Of a DNA stretch of 64,000 bases, positions 46,616 through 58,694 are shown piece by piece; position 1 is the first letter of the stretch, and each line of letters starts with the position of its first letter. The position numbers and the translations under genes are program-made. Source of the DNA: Lactuca virosa (taxonomy: Eukaryota > Streptophyta > Magnoliopsida > Asterales > Asteraceae); the NCBI GenBank assembly GCA_928212115.1, contig CAKMRJ010002223.1, forward strand, positions 301,085,607-301,149,606. The letters are read 5' to 3'. The notes under the pieces are model-generated. The model was not told where the DNA came from. It saw only the letters and a list, made by a program, of their open reading frames with translations, and ran no database searches.

Positions 46616-47799
46616 ATGAGCGTTGGTTAATTCATTCCGATGAGTAGTTTCCTAGCGGCTATCATATCAAACCATATAATTATTAAGTATTAGCCAAGTT
46701 AAAAAATATTGTTAATCCTATATTTCTTACAATACTATGATAAATCCATTTACGTGTCACTTCTATGCAAATGGAAATTATTTATTCATCACTCCAAATA
46801 ACTGTAACATATTCACTTGTTCCAAAACTTTAATTGGTTTGATGGACAATGAGTTTCTAATATTTAACTTTGTTTTTTTTATCTCCGTCGTGTGTTTTTT
46901 CTGTATGTCCAAAACTTTATTATTAACTATCTTTAAAATCTTATGATGTGACGACAATCACCGGCACATATATCGTCTTCTTATAAAAGATATTAACCTA
47001 CTAAATATACAAAATGATAAAATAGTTATAGGTTTATATCAAATATTGATTTTAAATACTCTATTGTTTCAAAAGTTTGTAAAACGGGTTCATATAAATT
47101 ATACAATAACCTAATATAACTCTTATATTTACAAAATTAAAATATGTTCAATTAAAATAAATTCTTATATTCATTTAACTAAAACAAGTTAGTTGTAGCT
47201 AAATTGTTAAAAAAAATAACTAAAAATGATTGAACAACTATTTATACAATAAAATTTTATTTATATTTAAAATTCTTAATCGAAAGTAATATACATATTA
47301 TGGGTATTTCTTCTAATTTTAAAGCCTTATATAAATATAAATACATAATATTTATGGACATTTTTATAAAACCAAATACAAAGTAAAGAACTATACAAAA
47401 TAATTTATGATTAAAGGACAATTATACAAATTAGATATATTTTATCGATATTTTTTATACAAATAAAATTAAAAATAAATAACTATATATTCATAATTTG
47501 TTTACGCCTAAATGAATCTAAAGAAATCATATGTTTTTTACTCTTGGTCATAACTCAAGTGGGACAACTCACTCTATGATGTTGTTGCATGTACAAAGAT
47601 AAAAGATATAAATACCACCCATACACTCTCATGTGAGTATAAGACCCTTAAAAAATCATTTTTAAAAAATGGGACAAAATCATAGTCGAGGGTAAAATGG
47701 TCCAAAATCATTAAAGAAGTCTAAAAATAATTATTCTAAGACCTCTCTGTTATTCTGTTATGCAACAGGCATCCACATTCAGTAATATACACATCCTAA
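46616..47799. other. AT-rich stretch without recognised genes
   Basis: Very AT-rich with only short chance ORFs (for example near 46737). It could be the body of the Helitron-like element whose 3' end is at 46576. Confidence 0.4.
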
Positions 47800-48782
47800 T
47801 CTATATAATAAATTTAAAAATAACCCATACGATTACCAAGGGTAAAACCGTCCATTCTCCCAATACCTCTCCAAAAAACACCCCAACCCAACCCACATCA
47901 TCTCTTATTTGTTTCCATTTCCCTCTACCATCCTTCTTCCTTCCTATAACCCATCCTCAACCTCTTCAAATCGTCATTCGATCCCTAAACTATATTTAAC
48001 CTAACCAAGAAGTAAAAATAAGATCGCTATAGGAAACAGAACATTTCGTTCATTCTCTTGAATATGGCCTTATAATACTTGTGATCAAGAAACTAAATGT
48101 CAGGAAAAAAAGAAGGAACTCTCCATCACTCTGTTTTGAAGAGTTATAAGTTTTAAATCGGAAGACAAAAAATATGTATGATAAAACTACCCCACAAAAA
48201 CATAAAAGAAAAACTTACATTAGTTCTTTATAATTAGGAAATGAAAACAAAAACTCAGACCAACAAAATCGAAACATGAATCCATTACTCCAAGACCATA
48301 ATATGAAACCTAAAAAAAATTAATAACAAAATCAGAAACAAGATTATTGGGAGAACAACACAAGATTTTTTTTGTTTTTTTATAGAGAAATGGTGGTGTT
48401 TAGAATTTTTAATTGTAAACTTAACTTGATTACGCCATTGTAATTTAACTTTTTGAAACATTAAAGGACAAGAAGTCACCAATTAGATATTGTACTTTCA
48501 CCTTTTTCTCATTGGGCCATTCTATGGTAATCTAACTAATTTTTTTCCAAACACAATATAAGAAATTGTTTACCTTTTTCTCAGTTGCTTTTTTAGTCAA
48601 ATGTTAAAGGTTGACTTGATCTTGAAGCTGCTTCTGTAAGTCAGCATTGCTTGTTTCAAGCAATGCTATTTTCTGTTTCAAAAGTTGAGAAAAAAATACA
48701 GTTTCATAAGTTTTATATATATGTTCATTAAGGGTATTGACTGGAAATATAACAAATAACAAATTTCTTACTTGAAGCTCTT

Positions 48783-49087
48783 CAAATGGTGTGGAAGAGA
48801 AACCAGGATGTTTCTGAGGAAACCTTGACTTTTTGCTAGTGTTATTTTCATCTCAGCTTCCACGATTCTTCTTTCTAAATCATTGGGAGCAAATATCCAT
48901 AATAGAAAGAGAAATAAAATGTCAAGAGGTAACTCTAGAGATTATAAATATAAGTGTATATACAAAAAGAGAGGGAATGGATTGAAAGAGACGCTATAAA
49001 GTCCCAAAAATTACTTGCATCGTAGGACCATCAACTTGTCTTCAACCTTTGGTCTCTGCCAGAACAACTTTCCAAACTCAGCCCATT
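48783..49087 (-). pseudogene. Exon fragments resembling hydroxyproline O-galactosyltransferase
   Basis: Two exon-like pieces on the minus strand, separated by about 130 bp. Bases 49087-49013 read as WAEFGKLFWQRPKVEDKL, then MVLRC, followed by GTAATT as a possible donor. Bases 48881-48783 read as DLERRIVEAEMKITLAKSQG, then FLR. Joined in order they resemble the stem region just before the catalytic domain of plant HPGT-type GT31 galactosyltransferases (pattern EDKL..LGCKDLERRIVE.EM.L..AKSQGYL, from memory of the family). The family acts in the Golgi on arabinogalactan proteins. Only this short stretch is present and it soon loses the family pattern, so it is a dead fragment. Its place inside a Helitron-like unit suggests gene capture. 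Confidence 0.45.
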
Positions 49088-49159
49088 CTAGAAATTAAAC
49101 ATACATAAGAAAAAAAAGAGTACATGAATTCAGGTTTTTTAGGTTTAACTCACATTACT

Positions 49160-50486
49160 CATCTCGATTGCTTCAGGAGGTTGCTCCTAGTGAGCCATTT
49201 CCACAAATATGGATTTTCCTGCAACTGAAAAGTAGTAAGATGGTAGTTAACCATAGATGTTAAAGGCGTAATCTAGTAACTATTAGCAATAACATTTGTG
49301 GAATTTACCAGGCCGAGGGCAGTAGTAGCTGATTTGATTCCTATATATGATGTGGCCATAAGCTCAAGAGGAGGACTTTTCGTTAAAGACATCCTTTCCC
49401 TTGGTTGCATCATAAGGCTCCTTTTGTTTATTTGGCTATAACATATGTATGTAACCATAAACAATCTTACAACATATGATTTTACACCAAATAAAGTAAT
49501 GAAGGTAAAGAAAACATGAACAAGATCAAAGGATATTTTCCCTATATGTTCAAGTATTTCATAATACTTCATTTCATGAGCTCCACCCTCCACTAATTTA
49601 CAGTCGGCTTCCTTAGGATTAATCCCAGATTGTCAAACTACATGTTTATTGGTGCCAATGACTCTAGATATGGGCTCAAGTAACTCAGCTTCAGATGTTT
49701 ACCTGTTCCAAGAATCAAAACTCACCAAAAATTAGCAGATAAAGAAAGCCAAGAAAGAGAGAGAGATTTATGGATAGGTCAACATACATAAAAATTCAAT
49801 GATGAGTCGGAACAAAGGAAAAAAATGAAAAATTGAAGCAAATAATGAGTGATTTCAGCAGAAATCAGCAAATAATAATCCGATTTCAGCCATAAATCGG
49901 CGATTTCAACATATTTGGGGAAGAGCAAAAAGGAAAAATTGAAGAATGGTACATACCTGAAGCAACCTATGTTATGCGACAGTGGCGCCGGAGGTGGAGG
50001 AGGGTAGCGACAAAGAAGCGAAGGTGTAGAAGGATGGCGTCGGAGATGCAATGCTGGAGAGCCGATGTGGATAAGTGAAGCGGCGGAGGTTTGAGAATTG
50101 AGAGAGAAAAGGCATTAATTAGGTTAGGGCAATTTTGAAAGCATTTTCGTTTTTCAGATACCATTTTAAGGTGAAAGTGATGAAAGTTGATGGGGTAAAC
50201 GGTGCGGAGACGATGAGGGCGTCGATAGATGTTTGTGACGGCGTATTTTTTATGCATAAGTGGTGGGTGGTTCTCCGTCTTCAAGAAGGAGAAGGAAGCA
50301 GATCGTAGGTAGTGGTTGATGGAAGCAGGCGGAGAAGAAGGAGAAACTGTGTAGAAGAGGAAGGGTTTTTAGAAGAGGTGGCGGGTCAGTTTTTGTAGAT
50401 GCGATTTTTAAAATTCCGATTATCCGAATTAACTGGAGAGATACGAGGGAATTGTGAAATGTTGGTTTAGCTAGAGATAATACCAC
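49160..50486 (-). other. Possible further captured exons and 5' region
   Basis: Minus-strand pieces such as ENPYLWKWLTRSN (near 49225-49180) and VEGGAHEMKYYEILEHIG (near 49600-49530) look exon-like and end near GT or AG dinucleotides. The GC-richer part 49970-50460 resembles a 5' untranslated or transit-type region. I do not recognise the source gene, and chance ORFs cannot be excluded. Confidence 0.25.
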
Positions 50487-50920
50487 CTGGGGAAAGTGGA
50501 CGATTTCTATTTTTGCATTTTTTTTAATTTTAAATGAAAAATGAATTAAAAAATGATATAAGATTGGCTTGTTTATTTGTACTATAAGCTTAATAATTTG
50601 GACGTCTTAAATCTATTTTTGAAAATAGTAAGGTTTGTATAATAAGATAATAAGATATTCAGTTTGACTTTTAAAATTTTTATTTTTTCGATTTAGCTCT
50701 TATATTTTTCATATTTTCCGATTTGACCCATATATTTTTCTATTTTTTAGGATTAAATATCTAACCATTTTTTCTTTAAAAACGGCTACATCTTTATTAT
50801 CTCGGAAGATTTTTTGCATTCGTCTTCATAAATCCATGACAGATGCTCCCATTTTCATGATATTTTTGGAGTAAATCTAGAGAGTTGGTGTTGTAAATTC
50901 ATTGCTTGATGATAACATTA

Positions 50921-52971
50921 ATTCTCTTCTACGTGGTTCCATCGAAGGAGATATCGTTTCATCAATGTGGTAATAAAAGAGTCACTTATATTATACCTTG
51001 CTGCACCTCTGTTGATCCCACGAGAAACGATCGACGTATATTTTTTAAACGTTTACAAGATTCCTAAGAAGACTGGTTTATGTGAATTCATGGGCTATTT
51101 GGCGAGACTTGATGTTGGGAGAAATGATAAGAGTTTAAGCCATATAGGTTTTTGGGTAGTAGCTATCATGATTACAAAGGGACATGTAGTTTATCCCATT
51201 TGGTTTGGGTCGAAGTGGGTCTCCAGGAATGGAAATCAGAGCTACCACTATGGAATTGACCCTTTTGAATCTCCTTTACATTTTTGACTGGAAATTTTCG
51301 GTTAAAAATGTGCTTTACATTTTTTACTGGAAATTACCAGGTGGGATGAAAGTAGAGGATGTCACACCATGAGAACTCATGGGCTCGTTCTCCACAAGAA
51401 AAATGCACTTTGTCTTGTTGCAGTTGATAAAAAATAGATCTAAATAATTAGGTTTCATAAGGATATTCGTTGTTTTGACTAGGTTTATGTGTTTTAGGTC
51501 ACTAATTGCTTTTGTATATGTATATCTATTTTACTTTACATTCTCCCTATTCTAATAAATGAATAGATTTATTTTCCTATTGACACGTGTCATAATATTA
51601 GAACTCCTCATTAATATTATATTAATGTTATATTAATATAATATTAATTCTCTTCTACGAGGTTCCATCGAAGGAGATATCATTTCATCAATGTGGTAAT
51701 AAAAGAGTCACTTAGATTATACCCTGTTGCATCTCTGTTGATTCCACGAGAAACGATTGATGTATATATTTTTAAACGTTTACAAGATCCCTAAGAAGAC
51801 TGGTTTATGTGAATTCATTGTCTATTGGGCGAGACTTTATGTTAGGAGAAATGGTAAGAGTTTAATCCATATAGGTTTTTGGGTAGTAGCTATCATGATT
51901 ACAAAGGGACACAGAGTTTATCCCATTTGGTTTGGTTCGAAGAGGGTCTCCAGGAATGGCAATCAGAGCTACCATGATGGAATTGACCCTTTTGAATCTC
52001 CTTTACATTTTTGACTGGAAATTATCGGTTATAAATAGTGCTTTACATTTTTGAATGGAAATTACCAGGTGGAATGAAGGTAGAGGATGTCACACCATGA
52101 CAACTCATGGTCTCATTCTCCACAAGAAAAATGTGCTTTGTATTGTTGCAGTTGATAACAAAATAAATCTGAATAATTAGGTTTCATAAGGATATTCGTT
52201 GTTTTGACGAGGTTTATGTGTTTTAGGTCACTAATTGCTTTTGTATATGTATATCTATTTTACTTTAAATTCTCCCTATTCTAATAAAGGAATAAGTTTA
52301 TTTTCCTATTGACACGTGTCATAATATTAGAACTTCTCATTAATATTATATTAATGTTATATTAATATAATATTAATTCTCTTCTACGAGGTTCCATCGA
52401 AGGATATATCGTTTCATCAATGTGGTAATAAAAGAGTCACTTAGATTATACCCTGCTGCACCTCTGTTGATTCCACGAGAAACGATCGATGTATATTTTT
52501 GAAACGTTTACAAGATCCCTAAGAAGACTGGTTTATGTGAATTCATGGGCAATTGGACGAGACTTTATGTTGGGAGAAATGGTAAGAGTTTAATCCATAT
52601 AGGTTTTTGGGTAGTAGCTATCATGATTACAAAGGGACATAGAGTTTATCCCATTTGGTTTGGGTCGAAGAGGGTCTCCAGGAATGGCAATCAGAGCTAC
52701 CACGATGGAATTGAACCTTTGAATCTCCTTTACATTTTTGACTGGAAATTATCGGTTAAAAATGTGCTTTACATTTTTGAATGGAAATTACCAGGTGGGA
52801 TGAAGGTAGAGGATGTCACACCATGACAACTCATGGGCTCGTTCTCCACAAGAAAAATACGCTTTGTATTGTTGCAGTTGAAAACAAAATAGATCTGAAT
52901 AATTAGGTTTCATAAGGATATTCGTTGTTTTGATGAGGTTTATGTGTTTTAGGTCACTAATATGAAATTTT
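50921..52971 (+). repeat. 727-bp tandem repeat, about 2.8 copies
   Basis: Unit starts are at 50921, 51647 and 52376 (periods 726 and 729). The third unit is cut at about 52971. Copies are highly alike by eye. Each unit carries an 80-100 residue reading frame (50967-51287, 51757-52014, 52545-52826) with the common text NVYKIPKKTGLCEF and HIGFWVVAIMITKGH. The start differs by small indels in the T-run before it, and the third copy has a 1-bp change near its end. Units 1 and 2 end in a region with ATTAATATTATATTAATG-type inverted repeats. The peptide is not recognised. Confidence 0.88.
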
Positions 52972-53011
52972 AATTAATTTTATAACCGTAGTTTTTACGG
53001 GTTATAAAGTA

Positions 53012-53710
53012 GTTTTTAATAAAAAAAAGTGGTGTAACATAATATTATAGGAGTAATGGTTTTACAAAACATTCACTTTTCTAAGGCTTGAGGGAGTGGA
53101 CTCGCCACCGCGCTGGCCAAACAAGGTGCTAACATATCAAACACCACCCCTTTGGATTTGCCAAGGGAGATGTTATGAATTGGTCGCCAAGCAAGTAGCG
53201 AGAGGAAAGAAGAGAGAAGATGTATTAGTTGATTATGATTGGTTCATAGCTATTGTTTTTTTTCTATTTTTTTCCCTTCAAAATAAACCCTATTAATTTA
53301 ACACACCACCACTCCCTACCAGATGCTAAGAGTTAGTTGCTAAGAAAGAAAAATGATGTGCCACTAAAAAAAATGATGTGACAAGGTGCTAAGAGTGTTA
53401 CCACTCCTCTTAACCTAATATTTATCACCATGTTAGTACGATAAATAGTAAAATTAATAATATTATTTTATTAAATTTATCAATGTGTTTTTTTTGTCCC
53501 TTTCCGTAGGTGCCTTTTCAACATTTCAGCATGTTTATTGCATGTTTAATACATTCAAAAGAGTCCAAACTTTTAAAACACCTATAACTCTTTGTTTCTA
53601 TCATTACATAAGTTTTATTGGTGTTTAAAATGAAAATTTTTGTAATTATTTTTGCCTACGTCATTTTGATATCTTGCCATATTTTTTTACGGTTAATTAC
53701 ATGAAATGAC
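53012..53710. other. Intergenic stretch, possible MITE-like block
   Basis: 53090-53420 has GGGAGTGGACTCGCCACC on the left and GTGTTACCACTCCTCTTAACC on the right, a weak suggestion of a Harbinger-like MITE. No clean inverted termini or target duplication were found. The 66-residue ORF at 53096-53296 is not supported as a gene. Confidence 0.25.
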
Positions 53711-54310
53711 TTAGTGCATCGGTGTTGCGGTATGGAAAATTTTCAACAAACCATGAAATTTGTGAACGGCCGCTTCCCAAAAAGCTTTTTTCTTCATAAT
53801 ATTTCTTTGAACGCTATTTTTTTTGATGTCCCACAACATACTTCCGCTACTACAAATTCTCATTTGATACCCACCATTGTGGACTGTCTTGATTGACTTT
53901 GGTTTTCCCTTTCGCTTTTGTTTTCCCATTATCTTTCCTACTACCTTCGGCTTGAGTTCTAGTAACAAATTATCTCGATGGTTGTGTGGGTGGTGGTTGT
54001 TGGGTAGTAGTTGGTTGAAAAGTTGTTAGTGTTTGGAAATTTGGTATAAGGTTTTATTGGAAATTTGGTTGTTTCCTATAAACATTTTGTTGGAAGTATG
54101 ATGGTGAAGGAAATTGTATCAGAAGTGAGGTGGAAAAGAAATAAATTTGTTGGTATGGTATTTGCGAAGAAATTTAGGTGTTTAATAGGTTAATATAACT
54201 CCCGAATTGAGCGAATCTCATAAAAGAGGTTATGTTCGGATGTGAGTTTGAGTTTGGTGGATGGGTGTTTGGGGTTTGATCCATTTTTGATTTTTGAGGC
54301 CGTGAAATTA
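53711..54310 (-). pseudogene. Degenerate ORF resembling PIF/Harbinger ORF1-type protein
   Basis: Minus-strand reading with frame changes: a start near 54285 (MDQTPNTHPPNSNSHPN), then Asn/Gln/Pro-rich text, TTTQQPPPTQPS, a basic KDNGKTKAKGKTKV stretch, and a part where the usual Trp and QKK residues of a Myb/SANT-like domain can be guessed. The layout resembles the Myb/SANT-like ORF1 proteins that accompany PIF/Harbinger transposons in plants (family impression, not a match). There are several stops and no transposase partner is seen. Confidence 0.25.
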
Positions 54311-54645
54311 TATAAAACAGAGAGAAAGAAAAAATGGCTTAAAAAAATAAGTGAGGTGATATGTATTTATAGGTAGTTTTTTTTTAAAATCCTACCGTTT
54401 AACCCCATGGTCATATGATCGTGTCCTTTTTTCCTTGTGTTGAGTGACGTTGAAGCCACCACATTCAGCCACGACACATACGGTATAGTCGAGGAGGTGT
54501 TGCCGTTGCCTCAACGGTGTGGAGGAAGGAAAACTTAGCCTCCTCCACGGTGTTTCATCCCATACCCATAACCATAATGCATGAAGAAGTTGTGTCATGG
54601 TTGCCAGCATGTCAACTCACATTTTTTTTCATTCACATCATTGCT

Positions 54646-54727
54646 AAATCATTTTTGTCACACTACAAGTTCAACATGTCATTTATAAATCATTTTTTTC
54701 ACACTACAAGTTCAACATGTCATTTAT
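54646..54727 (+). repeat. 41-bp direct tandem duplication
   Basis: The block AAATCATTTTT(G/T)TCACACTAC, continuing through AGTTCAACATGTCATTTAT, occurs twice with a 41-bp period (54646 and 54687). Confidence 0.85.
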
Positions 54728-55154
54728 GTGGGATGGGTTAAGATGAATTTTAAAAAAAAAAAAAACAACAACATATTTTATGAAAAACAAACATTTCATT
54801 AAGTTATAAATAAAAGGGTTGGGTAATGAAATAAATCACTTAAAACTCGACTTAAAAAATACATATGCACTTTATAAAAGATAGCATGTGAGTGAAACAT
54901 CAAGGCTTAGATCATGAAATAAACCACGCAACCTTGACATTTGACATGTACCTCATGTATTAATAAAAATAAGTCTACTTGACGTGAGGAAAGAGAGACT
55001 TGTACAAGGTCGACTTCTATTTAGGAGCATGATCAAGAAAAGAGACATTGTGCATGGCTCAGAGAATAAACAAATTATTGCATTTGTGTTTGTACATCTT
55101 TGCATCAGAAAAAAAGATCTTGTGAAACCCTAGGGCCTCCCTCTCTCTCTCTTT
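54728..55154. other. Intergenic, nothing recognised
   Basis: AT-rich sequence without a supported ORF or repeat. It ends in a short CT-run (55140-55151). Confidence 0.4.
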
Positions 55155-55675
55155 TGTTGAAATTTGATATTTAAACAATCCAATAATTAGTATTATGAAC
55201 TAATCACGAATTATTTAGAATAGACAAATAAACGAATGGACATATAATATTTATGATTAAATAACCAAACGTTTTCACAAACAACCAATGATTAATATAG
55301 ATGATTAAACATTGATATGTCGCAAGATAATAAATCCAATTATATTATTATCGTTACCAAGTTTCGTCCAGAAAACAGATTGATCATTCACGATCAAATC
55401 TAATTATAAGAAAGTAGTAGAAGCAGATTGTCCTGTTATTGGATGAATATAAATGCGAGACAATAAAGTAAAACCGACCTAATGACGATTGATCTTGATC
55501 GTAAGAAAAAAAAATTGCACGGATCAGACTACTGTCCTTAAAGGATTTTACTTCGCTTCTATCGGCTATTAGCAACAAAGTAAAACCTTAGGATTTAATG
55601 CAGATTTATCGGTTTTCCAACAACAATGGAAAACGATAAACGCAAAGCGAATACTCAGAAACCAGGAAGAAATCC

Positions 55676-55713
<38 letters not shown>

Positions 55714-56224
55714 GCTATGAATTTTCGAGTGTGGAATACGGCTCCTAGGGAGTTGTATTTATAGGATTCGAAACCCTAGAAGGCAGCAAAAAACCCTTAT
55801 AGGTTGGCCCGTAGAAACCTTAGGGAGACACCTTGCTCACCAAGCAATCCGTATTCCGAGCCTTCCAGATATTCCGACGCAATTCGCGACGCGAGCCCAC
55901 TATCGCGACACGATTTCCACGAATCGGATTCGGTGCAACTCGACCGATCCCAAACCTTCTAAAACATAAAAGCTCCTAAGCTCCCAGCGACCAATGCGTC
56001 GTGCGAAGTTCCAAGTGAGCCTGAATCATGCCATTTCGCCACATCGACTAAGCTAGACTAGGTGCACATGTGTGGCTTGGCCCATCCATTGATCTTTTTA
56101 AAACCTTTGAAGGCCTATCAAGAGAAAAGGCTTACAAACCAACAAAGATTTCTGCCTCCCACCAATGTGGGATACAAAGGAAATTACCAACTTGCAACTC
56201 CTTTATACATATTAAATTCCAACA
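55155..56224 (-). repeat. LTR-like block (about 1.07 kb), degenerate
   Basis: On the minus strand it starts TGTTGGAATTTAATATG and ends AAATTTCAACA, imperfect 11-bp inverted ends with TG..CA borders. A TATA box (TATAAATA at 55763-55756) is followed by a CT-rich transcript start region (the (GA)n run 55679-55709 on the plus strand). This fits a Copia-type LTR. The flanks (TCTTT and ATCAG) do not form a target duplication, and no primer site or clean polypurine tract is seen, so it may be a remnant or a recombined LTR. Confidence 0.45.
55679..55709. repeat. (AG)n microsatellite
   Basis: A 31-bp AG run within the LTR-like block, just downstream of its TATA box on the minus strand. Confidence 0.93.
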
Positions 56225-56610
56225 ATCAGCAACCAAGTTAGAAAGTTTCATTTCACTCAGATAGTTGATGTCACTTGGGTGTCATGATGATTAAACCCTA
56301 GTTTAATAAGGAAAAACAAGAAAAGAGTGATTCGATGGTATCCTTATAGGTCTAAACCACGAACCTGATGGCCTCTCTAGTTTACCCCCACACATCACAT
56401 GTCGTCTTTGCGTTCTCCCTGAGAGCTAATATGGTCATGCGCTATAAATATTTTCATGACCCTTTAAAAGATAAACCACTAATCTCCACTTGAGGCGGCT
56501 CCACCTCTAAATCATATAGGCAAAGTGTTACAACATCTTCGTTGCTTCAATTTATCCAAAACTTTGTTAAGAGATTTAACTCCACCTCGTTATCAGATAC
56601 AATGTACTAT
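56225..56610 (-). other. Old retroelement remnant or flank
   Basis: No open frame. Read on the minus strand, the sequence just after the Gypsy E LTR (TTGTATCTGATAACGAGG) looks like a mutated primer binding site (compare TTGGTATCAGAGCC). This suggests either element-internal sequence or coincidence. Confidence 0.3.
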
Positions 56611-58465
56611 TGTAACATTCATAAATTTTTTGAAAATTTTAAACTTTTTAAACAAGCCCAAAACCATCATTGTTTACAAATTGTTTTCAAAATAAGTTTC
56701 ACATCAGAGAGATCCCAAAATCGTAAAAACAAAACATGAGGAGGTGCACGATCACGCCTTCGCCTTGCCGCGATCCTCTGAGGTACCTGAAACACAATCC
56801 AAAACTGTAAGCCCAAAGCTTAGTGAGTTTCCCCAAAATACCACCACAACACATAATCATAACTATCACACAACAACACACATATATAACCTTCAGCATG
56901 TCTGGACCGCCGCACCGGGCCTTCAACCTGTCTGGACTGTTCTCTGTGCCTTCGGCCTGACTGGTCCGCCTCGCAGGCCTTCAGTCTATCCGGGCCGCCC
57001 TGAGTCTATTGGCCTTCAGCACAAAGCAGGATCGCCTCAACCCAACCACACACATGTCGACATATACATAACTCATAAACATATAATCAATCAACATACA
57101 AGAACATATCATACAGATCAATAAGCATAACATCATCCTATCTACCAAGATTCAGATCTAACAAATCACTACAATACCCAATCACACGATAATTAGGATA
57201 ACAATCCAAAGGGCCGGCCTTGGTGCCTTCGACCCGACAGTATAATGAGGGACACTCACTTCACAAGTAGTGCTAAACTGATAAGGTCTGACTCTGAATC
57301 TCAGCTCTCGACTCGAATGCCTACAACCACCATGTAACCAATTCCATTAAAATCCCAAAATACCTAAATTGCCCTCAAAATCAAACTTGGTCAACGATGG
57401 TCAAAGTCAGAGTCAATGGTCAAGGTCAACACTCCATGTTGACCCAACTCGTCGAGTGCACCAATGGACTCGCCGAGTTCCTATAGTACTCGGAAGGTCA
57501 GGAAAACCCTAACCAAGTCGCCGAGTTAGCTGGAAAACTTGTCGAGTTTTTCCCCAGCTTAACATGTTCAACTGATTCTTCGATTCCAGGTACTCTAAGG
57601 CTCAGATCTAAACTCAAATGTTGTCTAAAAGGATAAAGTTACCAACTTTATCCTTTGGGGCTACTTCAAGTGTTCAAAACCCCTTCACAAGGCTTGAAAA
57701 CTCAAGAGCTTAACCATTAAGCACAAAAACCCTTGAGATCTGAAACCTCACTTCTCCAAAAGAGATTATGGCCTCAAAAACAACCCAAAGCTTGGTGATT
57801 TATAGAAATGCATGTCGAATGCATGTCTTGAAACCAAAATAGGTCAAAAAGGGAGAATAAGACCTAAACTCCATGCATGACATCAAGGCTTGGCTAAAGA
57901 CCAGATCCAACCCACTATAAGGTCACCTTGACCTGGAGATTCATAAAGTTGCAACCTTTAAGAAATTCATCCTTAGCAACATCCAAGAATAAGGGGAAAA
58001 AGTGACAAAAAATCAAGATCTCGCTATATAAAAGAGTAAAAATCGAATCTTGAACACTTACAAAGGTCCAAAAGAGTGCCAAACTGAAGATGAGAACTTT
58101 CTTTCTAGATCCTTGCTTCCTTCTTCCAACTTCTCATTTTCCCCCAAAAGAACCACACTAACTAACAAAATGAGAAGGAAGGGCGATTAGGGTTCACTAG
58201 GGCCGTTAAAAGGGTTTTGGAAGCTGAATAAGGATCGACCCTAGGGACTTAAGGAGATTAAATAGGGTGCAAAACCCTAAATTTTAGGGTTTCATAATCA
58301 ACCGCCAACACGCCGAGTTGAGGCTACCAACTCGCCGTGTTGGTCCAAAAAACTACGCGGCTTAAAGTCCTTCAACATGCCGAGTTGAGGCTACCAAGTT
58401 ACCGATTCGAAAAGAAAATCACACCAAAGAAGATAATTCTTATACCTGGAAGTCGGGATGTTACA
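56611..58465 (-). repeat. LTR of Gypsy E (1855 bp)
   Basis: On the minus strand it begins TGTAACATCCCGACTTCC, directly after the polypurine tract, and ends TTATGAATGTTACA. TGTAACAT and ATGTTACA are inverted ends. It contains ACTCG(T/C)CGAGT motifs near 57448-57480 and related ones near 58311-58395. With pol on its right, it is the 3' LTR of a minus-strand element. Confidence 0.75.
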
Positions 58466-58466
58466 A

Positions 58467-58479
58467 CTCTCCCCCACTT
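58467..58479 (-). other. Polypurine tract of Gypsy E
   Basis: The minus strand reads AAGTGGGGGAGAG between the pol stop and the LTR start TGTAACATCC. Confidence 0.8.
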
Positions 58480-58482
58480 GGA

Positions 58483-58694
58483 CTAGGCTTCGTCCTCGAA
58501 GCCTGCTGCGGTGAACGAATCCAGATAATGCTCCCGCATCTGAGCCTCCGGCTCCCAGGTCCACTCAGATCCCCTCCGATGCTGCCACTGTACCTTTACC
58601 AAAGGTGCCTCCTTGCTACGCAAAACCTTTACCTTCCCTTCCATAATAACTATCGGCCTCTCGACATAGTTCAGACGCTCATCGACTTGAACAT
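58483..58694 (-). pseudogene. Gypsy E pol C-terminus (chromodomain end)
   Basis: The last 70 codons of a Gypsy polyprotein: VDERLNYVERPIVIMEGKV, then KVLRSKEAPLVKVQWQHRRG, then SEWTWEPEAQMREHYLDSF and a TAG stop (58485-58483). The V(K/R)VQWxHR..E.TWE pattern is the chromovirus chromodomain. The upstream part is removed from view by the insertion of element G at 58695; it should lie beyond 64000. In the living family this domain guides integration to marked chromatin. Confidence 0.85.

Larger units (their letters stand above)
47800..53011 (+). mobile_element. Helitron-like unit carrying gene fragments and tandem repeats
   Basis: The left end reads TCTATATAATAAATTT after an A, the typical 5' start of plant Helitrons. 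The right end has a hairpin AACCGTA-GTTTT-TACGGGTT (52984-53001) followed by ATAAAGTAG and T, close to the usual CTAG-T terminus with one change. Inside are exon-like fragments on the minus strand (48783-50486) and a 727-bp tandem repeat (50921-52971). There is no Rep/helicase ORF, so it would be non-autonomous. Without terminal confirmation in other copies this remains a pattern-based call. Confidence 0.42.

Noticed and set aside
51000..52826. Three repeat ORFs as a functional gene family
   Set aside because: Conservation follows from recent tandem duplication; starts differ by indels and there is no known domain, so they are reported only as a repeat.
53096..53296. 66-residue ORF starting MDSPPRWPNK
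   Set aside because: Low-complexity end, no partner exons, lies in a possible MITE.
55155..56224. Solo LTR with target duplication
   Set aside because: Borders are LTR-like but the flanking 5-mers differ, so the solo-LTR claim was lowered to an LTR-like block.
56744..57124. 126-residue ORF in the Gypsy E LTR
   Set aside because: Lies wholly inside an LTR and reads through Thr/His-rich repeats; no domain.
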